From the NCBI GenBank assembly GCA_019058315.1, contig JAHPZH010000003.1:640451-704450 (forward strand): a stretch of DNA of 64,000 bases, written 5' to 3'. Numbering within the stretch: the stretch's first letter is position 1; each line of letters begins with the position of its first letter. The DNA is from Candidatus Helarchaeota archaeon. Its GTDB lineage: Archaea; Asgardarchaeota; Lokiarchaeia; Helarchaeales; RDOG01. Below are positions 8,150 through 17,470 of this stretch, piece by piece. A program made the translations under genes and the position numbers. The notes under the pieces were generated by a model that worked only from the letters and a program-made list of their open reading frames with translations, did not search any database and had not been told where the DNA came from.

Positions 8150-11100
8150 ATGTTATTTATTTACATTATGAATTCAAGATTTCTTCCATTTTGGGAAATT
8201 CCACAATATAAATTAAAAAAGACATATGATTTATTAAGAGCTGAATTTCAAAACGCTTCCAAATACATTATAAGTGAATTCAAGAAGGATAGAATCAAAG
8301 GCTTTGGTAATCTGGAGAGGACTTTTTGGGGTTTATTGACAGCTTATTGTTTAAATAAAGTAAAGGATTTAAATCCGAAAAGTATAGAGAAATTTATTTT
8401 TCAATTTCGCTCATCAGGGGGAGGATTTTTTTCTGAAGGTTCTAATATTCCAGATGTTCATTCAACTTTTTTTGCAATTTATAGTCTAAGAATTTTAGGG
8501 TTTGACTTAAATGAGGATGAAAAACAAATAACAGCAAAATTTTTATTACAAAATCAAAGAGGAGATGGATTTTCCCATTGTAATGATCGTAATTGTAAAA
8601 AATGTGGGGGAAAGACATTAATTGAATCAACTTTTTATGCAATTTCATCATTATATTTATTGGATAAGTTAAATGAACTTGATTTAAACCTTGCTTCAAA
8701 GTATCTATCAAAAAGATTACCTAAGAGTAATATTAATAACGCTCTAATTATTCTAGCAGACATTCTTGTTGAAGGTTCAGCTCGAATAGATGAAAATGTA
8801 TCCTATTTATTAGATTTTCAAACAGATGACGGTTGTTTTTGTGAGAAGGAAGAGGGAGAAGAAGATCTCGAAAACACTTTTTGGGTCATTTCTTGTTTGC
8901 GAGCCATAAAACTTAATTTTAATAGAGGGTTAGTTTATGATAAATTTCTCAGAAAATTAAGAAGAAAAGATGGGGGATATAATAAACAACCTCTTAATAC
9001 AGAATCAGATTTGATCGATACTGCTCATGCTATTGCTATTTATTCATTAATAATTCCTGATTTAGTAGACCAAATCGAAAATGACATTTTAGGTTCAATT
9101 GATTTACAAAAAGAAGTATATTTAATCAATCTAGCAGATAAAAATTTTGTTGATGAAAAATTTGTATTAAAGATATTAGGAGGACTTCAAGAATATAAGT
9201 GGTTTACTGTTGAACTTATTCATTCTAAAGACCTAATTGATAGTTTCTTAAAAAAACTTGGTTCAAGTGAGAGAGAGTTAACAAGCAAAATAATCAAAAA
9301 ATTAAAAAAATTGCATAATATCTCCATAGATTTGGGTGAATTCGCAAAATCACTCAAGATTCCTGTTTCAAAGGGATCAAGTTATTTACCATCCGAAGAA
9401 GTCGTTAAAAACAGTATAAACAAATTATTAGATAATAAATTCATTATCGGAGAATTAGAAGAAGCTAGAAAACGATTAAAGAAAACCTCATATCTTAAAC
9501 TCCAATTCATTCCTAATTATGTACTAGTTCGGAAACAAAAATTCGATTTTGAAGAAATAATGAAAGAAAGGGAGAATCTATCAAATGTAGATAAGCATAT
9601 TAAGGAATTAATAGATGCTGCTCTTAAAATTCCTGATGAATTTAATATGGAAATTAAAAATTTATTAGATATTGATGAGGTAGAACTGGCCCGGGAGAAG
9701 TTAGAGGGGAGTTTCGATCAAAAAATAAATGATTTAGAGGATTATGATAAATCTGTCAGATTCTTAAAAGATAGCCTTAGATATGTTAAAGTTGAAATTT
9801 TAGATTCTTATCTGAACTGGTTAGCTATTTCCAAAAACGTTGAAAATGAATTAGAAGGTCTTAAAAAAATATTAGAAAGAAATATATTAGAAAAAGAAAG
9901 ACTTATTGATGCTTATAATAAATTAAATGAGCTCGTAAATTATGTGGAGGAAAATATTAGTAAGTTTAATGAAGATATGGATAATTTAAATGCATTTTTC
10001 ATTGATACATGTAGACTCCATAATTTGGATAAAAAGAAACAGGATATTATAGTTAAAGCTTCAACTTTAGAAGATAATATTAAAAAAATTGCGGGAGAGG
10101 TCCAAGATAGGTCTAAAGAAATTTCCCATATTACAAATAAAGTAAAATTCTTAAAGAACGTAATTGTTTCTGAAGATTTAAGTATAAGTAAAAGAATTGT
10201 GACTCAAGAATTAAGAGAAAAATTACAACCATTTGAGGGTTGGTTAGAAAATCAGTGGAATACAAAAAGACATTTGACTCATCAAAAATTAGAGACTATT
10301 CGTTCAAAGATACATAAAAGAGAAGAATTAAAAAATATTATAGCATCAAGGAAAAAAACCTTTAAAGTAAAACTTGAGGAGATTCCAAGCCAAATTCAGC
10401 GATTTGTAGATCAAAACAAATATGATCTAGCTAATGAAAAGCTTAATAGTTCAATTAATGATATATTAGAATTCCTCTCAAATACGGCTCAATTTATTCA
10501 AGATTTCATTCAGGATACGAATAAATTATTAGAAGAATTTGAATTAACTGCTGAAGATATTCCCTTATTATGGCAAGACTCTATGGAACAGATGAGAGAA
10601 GACTTGGAGAAGATGAAAATTGAAGTTTTGAAACAAATTATTTCAGAACAAGAAATGGATAAGAAGAATCAACTTGACGCCACAATTAACAAACATATCG
10701 ATGATGTAAGTAAAAAGCTGACAGAAATCTCACAATTAAGTAAAATTGACTATGAAAAAATAACAATAAATATGAAGGATCTTTTAAAAAATAAGATTAA
10801 AGAGATAGAAGATCATTGTAATAGCGCGAACAATGAGATTTCTACATTTGTCAAAAATACATCTAAATCATTTCCTAATTTTCAAGATACAACTAATATT
10901 AGTATTCATAAATGGCAGACTTTCCTTGATTCATTACCAACAGTTTTCAATCAAGTTAATGAGCAGACTCTTTCAGATTTCACTATAAATGTTATAAAAT
11001 CATTATCTAGACCGGAGAATGGTGGAAGGGTAGATTTAGAGGAAATTAGTAGAATTTTAGGACTAAATGTTGGGCAAGTAAAGAAATTGTTGCAAAAATT

Positions 11101-12571
11101 GATTTCTGTTTCGAAATTGGAGGCTAGAATAGAAGAAAAACAAATGGTTCCCTTATATGTAGAAAATAAGATGCAATTAGAGTTTGAAAAATTAATTGTT
11201 CAATTTCAAGAAGAGCTTGATTTAAATCTTGTAAAATTTCTGAATTTTTTTGTTACATCATATGAAAGAAAACAATTAGATAATAATGAACCTGAAATCC
11301 GTGAGCGAGTTAAAGAATTTAAGAATAATATCAATAATTATGATGTTGAATTAAAGGTAAAATTTGAGAATCAAATAAAAAATATCTATAATGAACCATT
11401 ATTACTCGATTGGGGGAATTTAAAAAATAAATTAAATAGCAAATTAGAAGGTGTTATTCGAATTTTAAACACCCGAAATGAATATAAAGCTTCATTTTTA
11501 GAAAAAATTCAAAATTTTAGGGATAAATTGGAAGATATAACTAAGACTATAGTTGATAAAATAGAGGATAGAAAAGAATTACCAAAATTAATAGATAAGT
11601 TAAGTGCAAAAGAAGATGATCTAAGACTAGCTATTATAGACCAAAGACATATTTTTAAAAATAATATAACCCAACTTACAAATGATATAGAGCATTTTGA
11701 TGGGATAATTGAAGATGCACATGCAAATTTTATTTTTGAAACTGATAAAATCTTGTTAGATTTAAAAAATTTAAAAAGAAAATTAGAGGAGAAAATAATA
11801 GAGAAACAGTGCGAATCCGAAAAAGAAAATTTAAAGGAAAAAATACTAAGTCATACTGAGGAATTCAAAGAATTAGTAGATGTAATGGATAAAGAGGTTT
11901 ATAATATAATTGAAACTGGAAATTTATCAGAAGCAGCAACCACATTAAAACAATCTTATGAAGAAAATAAAAATTATATTAAGACCGCGGATAATTCTAT
12001 TTCTGAATTCATTAAAATGAATTCTAGAGTTTATCGCGGTTTTAAAGATACTTGCGTTTTAATCTTGAGAGATTGGAATACATTTGAATTAGAAAATCAT
12101 TTAATGAAAGCATTTACTGTTCTTCAAGATCGAATCGTTATTCGTAACATCGAATATGCTGAACGAGCTTTTCATGGAAATCGAATTAAAATTGATGTGC
12201 TAGCTTCAAAAATATCTATGAAATCAAAAATATTTAAAGAAAGATTATTTGATATTCTAGGAACATCAGAAGAATTAACTGGAAAATATGATGTTAAAAC
12301 TAATGAATATATCTTTCGACCTGATGAGGAACCTAAGACGGTTATACCCACTACCCCATCAATACCAGCTGTAACTAAAAAGGGTTTTTCTGATATTGTA
12401 TCCCAAATAGCACCTGTTTTTACAATTATAGCTGCATTTGCTACAGTAACATGGTATATTTATAGTTCAACACAAAGTCTAGTTGTTGCTGTTCTAGTTC
12501 CGAGTATTGGATTACCTATTGCCTTTATATTTATGTATTTATATTATCGTAAATTTAGGAAAAAGGATTAA
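8150..12571 (+). CDS. Very large protein: prenyltransferase-like alpha/alpha toroid, coiled coil, winged helix and C-terminal membrane anchor
   Basis: This 1473-residue protein begins with about 270 residues (about 40-310) of repeats resembling prenyltransferase-beta/squalene-cyclase toroids. Typical pieces are SGGGFFSEGS...VHSTFFAIYSL, RGDGFSHC...ESTFYAISSLYLL, DDGCFCEKE...LENTFWVISCL and DGGYNKQ...IDTAHAIAIYSL. The zinc ligands of catalytic protein prenyltransferases are not evident at the expected places, although a CKKCGG is present. Residues 340-1400 are mostly coiled coil, interrupted near 940-1010 by a winged-helix-like segment (VDLEEISRILGLNVGQVKKLLQKLI). Two hydrophobic helices (about 1420-1465) and a basic tail end it. 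It looks like a membrane-anchored scaffold or tether. The start is the first ATG; an ATG six codons on is equally possible. A small two-TM gene follows 5 bases later. Confidence 0.75.
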   Translation: MLFIYIMNSRFLPFWEIPQYKLKKTYDLLRAEFQNASKYIISEFKKDRIKGFGNLERTFWGLLTAYCLNKVKDLNPKSIEKFIFQFRSSGGGFFSEGSNIPDVHSTFFAIYSLRILGFDLNEDEKQITAKFLLQNQRGDGFSHCNDRNCKKCGGKTLIESTFYAISSLYLLDKLNELDLNLASKYLSKRLPKSNINNALIILADILVEGSARIDENVSYLLDFQTDDGCFCEKEEGEEDLENTFWVISCLRAIKLNFNRGLVYDKFLRKLRRKDGGYNKQPLNTESDLIDTAHAIAIYSLIIPDLVDQIENDILGSIDLQKEVYLINLADKNFVDEKFVLKILGGLQEYKWFTVELIHSKDLIDSFLKKLGSSERELTSKIIKKLKKLHNISIDLGEFAKSLKIPVSKGSSYLPSEEVVKNSINKLLDNKFIIGELEEARKRLKKTSYLKLQFIPNYVLVRKQKFDFEEIMKERENLSNVDKHIKELIDAALKIPDEFNMEIKNLLDIDEVELAREKLEGSFDQKINDLEDYDKSVRFLKDSLRYVKVEILDSYLNWLAISKNVENELEGLKKILERNILEKERLIDAYNKLNELVNYVEENISKFNEDMDNLNAFFIDTCRLHNLDKKKQDIIVKASTLEDNIKKIAGEVQDRSKEISHITNKVKFLKNVIVSEDLSISKRIVTQELREKLQPFEGWLENQWNTKRHLTHQKLETIRSKIHKREELKNIIASRKKTFKVKLEEIPSQIQRFVDQNKYDLANEKLNSSINDILEFLSNTAQFIQDFIQDTNKLLEEFELTAEDIPLLWQDSMEQMREDLEKMKIEVLKQIISEQEMDKKNQLDATINKHIDDVSKKLTEISQLSKIDYEKITINMKDLLKNKIKEIEDHCNSANNEISTFVKNTSKSFPNFQDTTNISIHKWQTFLDSLPTVFNQVNEQTLSDFTINVIKSLSRPENGGRVDLEEISRILGLNVGQVKKLLQKLISVSKLEARIEEKQMVPLYVENKMQLEFEKLIVQFQEELDLNLVKFLNFFVTSYERKQLDNNEPEIRERVKEFKNNINNYDVELKVKFENQIKNIYNEPLLLDWGNLKNKLNSKLEGVIRILNTRNEYKASFLEKIQNFRDKLEDITKTIVDKIEDRKELPKLIDKLSAKEDDLRLAIIDQRHIFKNNITQLTNDIEHFDGIIEDAHANFIFETDKILLDLKNLKRKLEEKIIEKQCESEKENLKEKILSHTEEFKELVDVMDKEVYNIIETGNLSEAATTLKQSYEENKNYIKTADNSISEFIKMNSRVYRGFKDTCVLILRDWNTFELENHLMKAFTVLQDRIVIRNIEYAERAFHGNRIKIDVLASKISMKSKIFKERLFDILGTSEELTGKYDVKTNEYIFRPDEEPKTVIPTTPSIPAVTKKGFSDIVSQIAPVFTIIAAFATVTWYIYSSTQSLVVAVLVPSIGLPIAFIFMYLYYRKFRKKD

Positions 12572-12576
12572 TTTCT

Positions 12577-12774
12577 TTGGAGTTCAATTGGAGACATCCG
12601 AAATTTATTGCCGTATTATCAGGCGTTCCCACAGGTTTGGTTGTAGCGATTTATATTTTTATTACAGGAGATGAAAGTTTAACTATATGGTTTTTTGGCA
12701 TTTCATTACTTATCGGGTTAATAATTGCTATAATACTTATTTATCATAAATCTACAAAAAATAAAAATGGATAG
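12577..12774 (+). CDS. Small two-helix membrane protein
   Basis: This 65-residue protein starts at a TTG six bases after the large toroid/coiled-coil gene. It has two hydrophobic helices (about residues 12-30 and 36-55) and a short basic tail (YHKSTKNKNG). Tight spacing on both sides suggests one operon with the large membrane-anchored protein and the MaoC gene. It may assist the large protein in the membrane, but there is no recognised domain. Confidence 0.6.
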   Translation: MEFNWRHPKFIAVLSGVPTGLVVAIYIFITGDESLTIWFFGISLLIGLIIAIILIYHKSTKNKNG

Positions 12775-12782
12775 GGATTCTA

Positions 12783-13244
12783 TTGCAAGGTAAATTTTTT
12801 AATGACTTTAATATTGGAGATAAATTCATTACAGCTAGACGAACTTTAACTGAATATGATTTAGAAACATTCTGCAATCTTGTTTGGTTTAATTCGAGTA
12901 TGTTCTTTGATGATATTTATGCAAGTGAAGAAATGCCCTATAAATCAAGAGTGTTTCCAGGACCTCTTATCATCCCTTTAGCAGTAGGTTTATTTTTAAA
13001 ATTAGGAATATATGAACGAACTATAATTGCATTGCTTGGAATTCAAAACATGAAGTTTAAAGCTCCTTTACGTATTGGCGATACGATGCAAGTCGATGTA
13101 GAAATTTTGGATAAGAAGGATTCAAAGACCTATCCAGATAGAGGAGTTTTAATCGTCCAATTTATTGTTAATAAAGCGCTACCAAAGTCTAAAAAAGAAT
13201 TTATTATGAGTTTTGAAATGGCTCATATGCTTAAAAAAAGATAA
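12783..13244 (+). CDS. MaoC-like hot-dog fold protein
   Basis: This 153-residue protein starts at TTG, 8 bases after the preceding gene. It has the MaoC/hot-dog arrangement: FNDFNIGDKFITARRTLTEYDL at the start, a central helix with VFPGPLIIPLAVGL near 60-73, and IQNMKFKAPLRIGDTMQVDVEI near 88-108. The family includes (R)-specific enoyl-CoA hydratases and acyl-CoA-binding proteins. The catalytic Asp/His pair of true R-hydratases is not clear, because the segment where it would lie reads NLVWFNSS. Enzyme activity is therefore uncertain. Confidence 0.75.
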   Translation: MQGKFFNDFNIGDKFITARRTLTEYDLETFCNLVWFNSSMFFDDIYASEEMPYKSRVFPGPLIIPLAVGLFLKLGIYERTIIALLGIQNMKFKAPLRIGDTMQVDVEILDKKDSKTYPDRGVLIVQFIVNKALPKSKKEFIMSFEMAHMLKKR

Positions 13245-13286
13245 AAACAATGATATTTATTTTAATTATATTCAAATCTTTAAGTT

Positions 13287-14117
13287 GTGATTCCGAGATT
13301 GCCAAAGAAAAAATCTGAAGATGACGAACTCATGGAGTTAGGGATTGGAGTAGGTCAGGATCAATTTTATTTAAATCTACCATATTTAGCACTTATTGAC
13401 ACTGATTTATGGAAAAGGAGAAATCCTTGGTCCTTTGATATTAAAACCCTTTTACCTGACTTTTTTGAACGAATGAAAGGAAATTTGAAATTTAAAATTT
13501 TAGGTAAAGCACTCCTCTCGGCAACGCAACTCCATCATGCAAAGATATTATGGTTAATTTATAGAGAAGAAAAGGAAAAAGAAAAGCAAGAAATAGAAAA
13601 GAAACAGAGAGAATCAAAGGAGCTTCCAAGCCTAAAAGTTCCAATCCGTCGTTTTTCAGAAGAAATAAGTAAAGAGGAGCTAATGGATCAGTTAATTAAG
13701 GTTCTACTCGATGATAAAAAAAGGACTGAACGAAGATTAAAGCGAAAGAAAAAAGATAAGGAAAAACAAATCCGAGAACAAAAACGCAAACGCCGTGTAC
13801 CTTTAATAGAGACCATGAAACCTAAGGACTTTGATTATGAAGTAGATGCTGATCGGATGAATGTTAAAGAACGAAATGAACAAGTATACAGTATGGCAAT
13901 TAAATTATTGAAAGAAGCTGCAGAAGCGGGAGAAGATGAAATTAGGTTTGAAAAACTTTTAAAAGCGCTTACAGAAATGGCATCAGATCCAAGAATATTA
14001 ATGGCACGGGTTCTTCTCTCAGTACTGTTTCTTATTTCAGACGGTCTTTTGTATGCTGAACAAGATATTGACACAAAAAGAATTTTTATAATGTTTCCAA
14101 TTGAAGCAGCAGCTTAA
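13287..14117 (+). CDS. scpA: ScpA-like kleisin, SMC complex subunit
   Basis: This 276-residue protein starts at GTG. The N-terminal helices (FDIKTLLPDFFERM and FKILGKALLSATQLHHAKILWLI) match the SMC-neck-binding part of ScpA. A highly charged linker (about 95-180, rich in K/E/R) follows. The C-terminal winged helix (RFEKLLKALTEMAS...LLSVLFLISDGLLYAEQ) is the cap-binding domain of kleisins. It should bridge the two SMC heads and bind ScpB. The scpB gene follows 28 bases later, and smc lies about 4.5 kb downstream on the same strand. Confidence 0.85.
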   Translation: MIPRLPKKKSEDDELMELGIGVGQDQFYLNLPYLALIDTDLWKRRNPWSFDIKTLLPDFFERMKGNLKFKILGKALLSATQLHHAKILWLIYREEKEKEKQEIEKKQRESKELPSLKVPIRRFSEEISKEELMDQLIKVLLDDKKRTERRLKRKKKDKEKQIREQKRKRRVPLIETMKPKDFDYEVDADRMNVKERNEQVYSMAIKLLKEAAEAGEDEIRFEKLLKALTEMASDPRILMARVLLSVLFLISDGLLYAEQDIDTKRIFIMFPIEAAA

Positions 14118-14145
14118 TTTTTTTAAAAGGATATGAGCTAATAAT

Positions 14146-14991
14146 ATGCCAAATTTAGAACATGTTAAACTCGTGGAAGCTAGTCTTTTTATTGCAGGAC
14201 GTTCAATTAAAACGGATAATTTACTCACGCTTATTGATGGGAAAGGGAAAGAGGAATTAAATAACATTATAGAACAAATCTCAAAAAGTTTAGAGAAACG
14301 TAATAGTTTTATCGAAATCGTAAAAATTGAAGACGAATATATGATGCGGGTTAAGCCTGCAATTAGAAAAGAGTTAGGGGATATTGAGACTAGAAAATCG
14401 CTTCCGGATGAATTTATAAAAATATTAGCAATAATTGCTATGAAACAGCCTATTAAATATGGAGACATAAGGAAAATTTATTCTGGAAAAAATCTAAAGG
14501 AAAATGTCTCGGAATTATTGAGGAAAGGATTTATTCAAGTTAGAAAAGAAAAAAGAACTAAATTCTTAACAACTACACCTCATTTTGCTAATGTTTTTAA
14601 TTTAGATCCAGCAAATATGAAAAGTGAAATTCTTAGAATTCTAACAAAACGGCTTTCACAGCGTGCAGTTAAAGCACCAGAGATGATTAAGAGGGACGAA
14701 AAAGAGGATAAGGAAGTTTTAACGGAAGTTGAAATAAAGGAAATTGAAGAAAAATATTATGATTTAATGGAAAAGTTAGAAAAAGAAAGGGAAGAGGAGA
14801 GAAAACGTTTAGAAGAAGAAGAAAAAAAGAAAGCTGAAGAAGCAGCACTTATAAAAAATCTAGTTTTAGATCCCATGGCAAGTATATTTAAGCCTAAAAA
14901 AGAAGATAAAGAAGAAGATATGCCTAAAAAGGAAGATAAAGAAGAAGAAAAGGAAGTCACAGAGAAAAATTCTGAAATAAAAGAGAGTTAA
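14146..14991 (+). CDS. scpB: ScpB-like SMC complex subunit with acidic/basic tail
   Basis: This 281-residue protein has two winged-helix-like domains over about residues 1-185. It starts HVKLVEASLFIAGRSIKTDNLL, then EDEYMMRVKPAIRKELGD, then LPDEFIKILAIIAMKQPIKYGDI, the usual ScpB order. From about 200 on it is a highly charged coiled coil ending in repeats of KKEDKEE. ScpB dimers bind the kleisin ScpA. Translation is probably coupled to scpA. A second ScpB-like gene occurs at 17471, so this complex may use an ScpB heterodimer. Confidence 0.82.
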   Translation: MPNLEHVKLVEASLFIAGRSIKTDNLLTLIDGKGKEELNNIIEQISKSLEKRNSFIEIVKIEDEYMMRVKPAIRKELGDIETRKSLPDEFIKILAIIAMKQPIKYGDIRKIYSGKNLKENVSELLRKGFIQVRKEKRTKFLTTTPHFANVFNLDPANMKSEILRILTKRLSQRAVKAPEMIKRDEKEDKEVLTEVEIKEIEEKYYDLMEKLEKEREEERKRLEEEEKKKAEEAALIKNLVLDPMASIFKPKKEDKEEDMPKKEDKEEEKEVTEKNSEIKES

Positions 14992-15106
14992 TAAATTATA
15001 AAAGTAATCAAATTAAGTACAATAAGGATAATTTCATAATCAATCAATATATTTTTTCATCTCAAAGAGGGAGATTGAAATTAAAAATATTAAAAGAGAA
15101 GAGCTC

Positions 15107-15562
15107 GTGGATGAAAAAGCTCAAACCATTTTGTTACAAGCAACATACCCAGAAATAGTCTCGGTTCTTAAAAGAAGCATGGGGAAGGAAGCTTGTGTAG
15201 AAATTTTAAGAGATCTTGGAGCTATTGCGGCAAAAACAGTATCAGAATATTGGTTACCTAAGGGAAAAAACATTCAAGATATGGTTAAGGAAATTTTCAA
15301 AAAAATTCTAGATAATAAAGATATAAAAATCGTTAAAGAAAAAGGACAAAATTTTTTAGTTCAAGATTTTGAGTGTAGACTATGTTGGGAAGGAGTAGAA
15401 GAAGAGGATATTAACTATTGCGTATCAACATCCGCCTTTATAGAGGAAATATTAAATGTTATCAGGAAATCATATGTTTATCTACCCTCAGTCAAAGTTT
15501 CCACAATCAAATCTAAAGCAGCAGGAGCAGACCATTGTGAACATTTAATAGAATTCTTATGA
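15107..15562 (+). CDS. V4R-like small-ligand-binding domain protein
   Basis: This 151-residue protein has an alpha/beta layout with Cys in FECRLCWEG near 87-95 and a C-terminal GADHCEHLIEFL. That resembles the V4R (4-vinyl reductase)/heme-NO-binding-associated fold, in which the final strand carries a similar ...C.F.I motif. The domain usually binds small hydrophobic ligands or metals and acts as a sensor. The start is GTG at 15107. It lies 10 bases upstream of a second gene with a similar WxCWxC centre, and both sit inside the ScpA/ScpB/SMC locus. The family assignment is tentative. Confidence 0.5.
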   Translation: MDEKAQTILLQATYPEIVSVLKRSMGKEACVEILRDLGAIAAKTVSEYWLPKGKNIQDMVKEIFKKILDNKDIKIVKEKGQNFLVQDFECRLCWEGVEEEDINYCVSTSAFIEEILNVIRKSYVYLPSVKVSTIKSKAAGADHCEHLIEFL

Positions 15563-15571
15563 GGGATAAAT

Positions 15572-16213
15572 TTGCCAGGTAGAAAAAAGTTAGGACTTTT
15601 AAGGAAAGCATTAGCAAAAGTAGGCAAACATGTAATGTGGACGTTTTCTAAAAAACTTAATAGGTTATTCCTTCATGGCTGCTGGAAAAGCGTTATATTA
15701 AAATTTTCGGAGTTAAATGAGAATGATGCTAATAAAGCTACTGAGATCTGGTTTGAGATAGGGAAGGCAGCAGGAGATAGCTTAATGTATGCTTGGTTAG
15801 ATAGAGGAAAAATGATTTTCTCTAAAAAGCTTGAGGATATGAAAGTTGTGGTTGAAACTGCTTGGTATAGCTTTTTAGGCGATCATACAGATGATGTAAG
15901 ATATTATGAAGCAGGTGATGGACATGAGGTTCCTAGAATCGTATGGCGATTCTGGAAATGTTGGATGTGTTCTGGAGTTTTTGAAGATGAAGACCTCAAA
16001 CATTTAGATTTAGAAAATCTTCAGGAATTTGGATATGGTGCGGCAGCAGCTGGGATTTTTGAAACAGCACTTCAAATGGTCCAAGATTATGTTGATAATC
16101 CATATCGAGTAGTAGTTCGAGAAACTAAATGTTTCTGCAGAGGGGATGATTATCAAGAATTTACAGCATATTTCTATCCAAAAGAAGAACCAGAATCATC
16201 CTTTGAGATATAA
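15572..16213 (+). CDS. V4R-like/cysteine-rich protein, partner of the 15107 gene
   Basis: This 213-residue protein starts at TTG behind a GAGGGA ribosome-binding site. It shares a plan with its upstream neighbour: helices, then WRFWKCWMCSGVFEDED near 128-144, and a C-terminal strand ETKCFCRGDDYQEF. The Cys pairs suggest metal or ligand binding. The family is not certain; a V4R or amino-thiazoline-hydrolase-like fold is possible. It is co-transcribed with the 15107 gene and convergent with the HhH-Rag-roadblock GTPase gene, leaving only 7 bases between stop codons. Confidence 0.5.
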   Translation: MPGRKKLGLLRKALAKVGKHVMWTFSKKLNRLFLHGCWKSVILKFSELNENDANKATEIWFEIGKAAGDSLMYAWLDRGKMIFSKKLEDMKVVVETAWYSFLGDHTDDVRYYEAGDGHEVPRIVWRFWKCWMCSGVFEDEDLKHLDLENLQEFGYGAAAAGIFETALQMVQDYVDNPYRVVVRETKCFCRGDDYQEFTAYFYPKEEPESSFEI

Positions 16214-16220
16214 TGGATAA

Positions 16221-17381
16221 TTAAAAGAAATTATCCAGCCAAGGTTTCATTTCCAAAATTAGAGGTTCTTTTGATATAAATTCGGGATTATCTGGACTGA
16301 CATAAGTTAAAAAGAACTTTTCTTTATCTTTGGTGACAATCCTCTCAAGAGTGCAATATTTTTTATTTTTTAATGCAAGGATTAATTTTAGAGCTTGGTC
16401 AGGAAATATATTTAATTCTTCGCCAAGAATAGTATTAAAAGCAAAATTTTTTGCAAGCTCCTTTTCGTCATCTCCGTTTTCGGCTATGCAAATGCCGGTT
16501 TCGTTATAAATTGAAATATATTTTGCATTTACTTTAGACTCAAAATTCATTAGAATATTTTTTATTATAGTATTAACTGGAGAAAGTTCTCTAAGACTTT
16601 CACTAAAAGCAGAGAAGATGCTGTTAAAATTAAAAATACTGGTTACATGGGTAAAAAATCGAATCTCTCCAAAGATTTTTTGGATTTCTTTGCTAATTGC
16701 TGTTTTTTCTTTTTTAATATCTGGTGGTTTCATTTTGTCTGATTTATGTAATAGAACAACTGAAACGGGAGCTTCCTCTAAATATTTGAAAATTTCAACA
16801 ATATTTTTTAAATATTCCAATGCTGCATTTGTTCTTTTAGTATCGGATATATCAATAACAAAGACAAAGAGACTTGTGTAGCCAAAATGTTCTTTTGGTT
16901 CAGATAGATATTTTTTTCTATAGATATCTTGTCCTCCGAGATCCCATATACTTAAATTATAGCCGAATAGTTCAATATTTTCATATTCTACACCTTTTGT
17001 TGGCTTTAGTGATTTGGTTTCTTTTCCATCTTTTGCCTCTTGTGGATTAAGGAGAGTCTGAATGATTGAAGTCTTACCAGCAGCGTCAATACCAGCAATA
17101 ACTATTTTCTTTTCGGTAGTTTTCGCCCCTGTTGCAACTTCATTAATTATACGAGCGGCAGTAGTTAATTTCTCTATTTTTAAGGATTCTACAGACTTTA
17201 ATAGTTTATCAGGACTTTCAATTTTAATTAAATCAGCAATTTTGGCAATATTGTTTTGATTTAGCACTTTAGCGGTATCTTCATCACAGCCTTTCAAAGA
17301 AGTTATATCTAATTCAAGAACTTTTTGTAAATCAGCTGGAACTTTTTTAACATTTAATAGGGCAGCAATTTTAGAGGACAT
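16221..17381 (-). CDS. Rag/Gtr-like GTPase with N-terminal HhH and C-terminal roadblock-like domain
   Basis: This 386-residue protein has three parts. Residues 1-90 hold a helix-hairpin-helix like the Rad51 N-domain (SLKGCDEDTAKVLNQNNIAKIADL). The G domain (about 92-265) has P-loop GIDAAGKTS, G3 WDLGGQ, G4 LHKSDK and G5 VTSIFN. HKxD for NKxD and TSI(F/W/Y) at G5 are marks of Rag/Gtr GTPases. From about 270 (IIKNILMNFESKVNAKYISIYNETG) a helix-strand-strand-helix-strands order fits a roadblock domain, as at the end of RagA/C. HhH domains usually touch DNA or form protein contacts. It sits inside the SMC-ScpAB locus but on the opposite strand, divergent from the second ScpB gene. Confidence 0.82.
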   Translation of the reverse strand: MSSKIAALLNVKKVPADLQKVLELDITSLKGCDEDTAKVLNQNNIAKIADLIKIESPDKLLKSVESLKIEKLTTAARIINEVATGAKTTEKKIVIAGIDAAGKTSIIQTLLNPQEAKDGKETKSLKPTKGVEYENIELFGYNLSIWDLGGQDIYRKKYLSEPKEHFGYTSLFVFVIDISDTKRTNAALEYLKNIVEIFKYLEEAPVSVVLLHKSDKMKPPDIKKEKTAISKEIQKIFGEIRFFTHVTSIFNFNSIFSAFSESLRELSPVNTIIKNILMNFESKVNAKYISIYNETGICIAENGDDEKELAKNFAFNTILGEELNIFPDQALKLILALKNKKYCTLERIVTKDKEKFFLTYVSPDNPEFISKEPLILEMKPWLDNFF

Positions 17382-17470
17382 AGCAATCCCTTATTTTTTA
17401 AAATCAATGATGTAATATATTTATACAAGATTATTTTTATATTTTTAAATTATTTTTTACAGTGCTTTAA

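Noticed and set aside
8580..8620. CKKCGG as the catalytic zinc site of a protein prenyltransferase
   Set aside because: Catalytic enzymes use Asp, Cys and His from toroid helices; this Cys pair is in a loop at the wrong place.
14757..14960. Ser-rich open frame antisense to scpB
   Set aside because: It mirrors the Glu/Lys-rich scpB tail; low-complexity shadow.
16221..17381. Plain Arf GTPase annotation
   Set aside because: G4 HKSD, G5 TSIF and a roadblock-like C domain point to Rag/Gtr; there is no N-terminal Gly for myristoylation.
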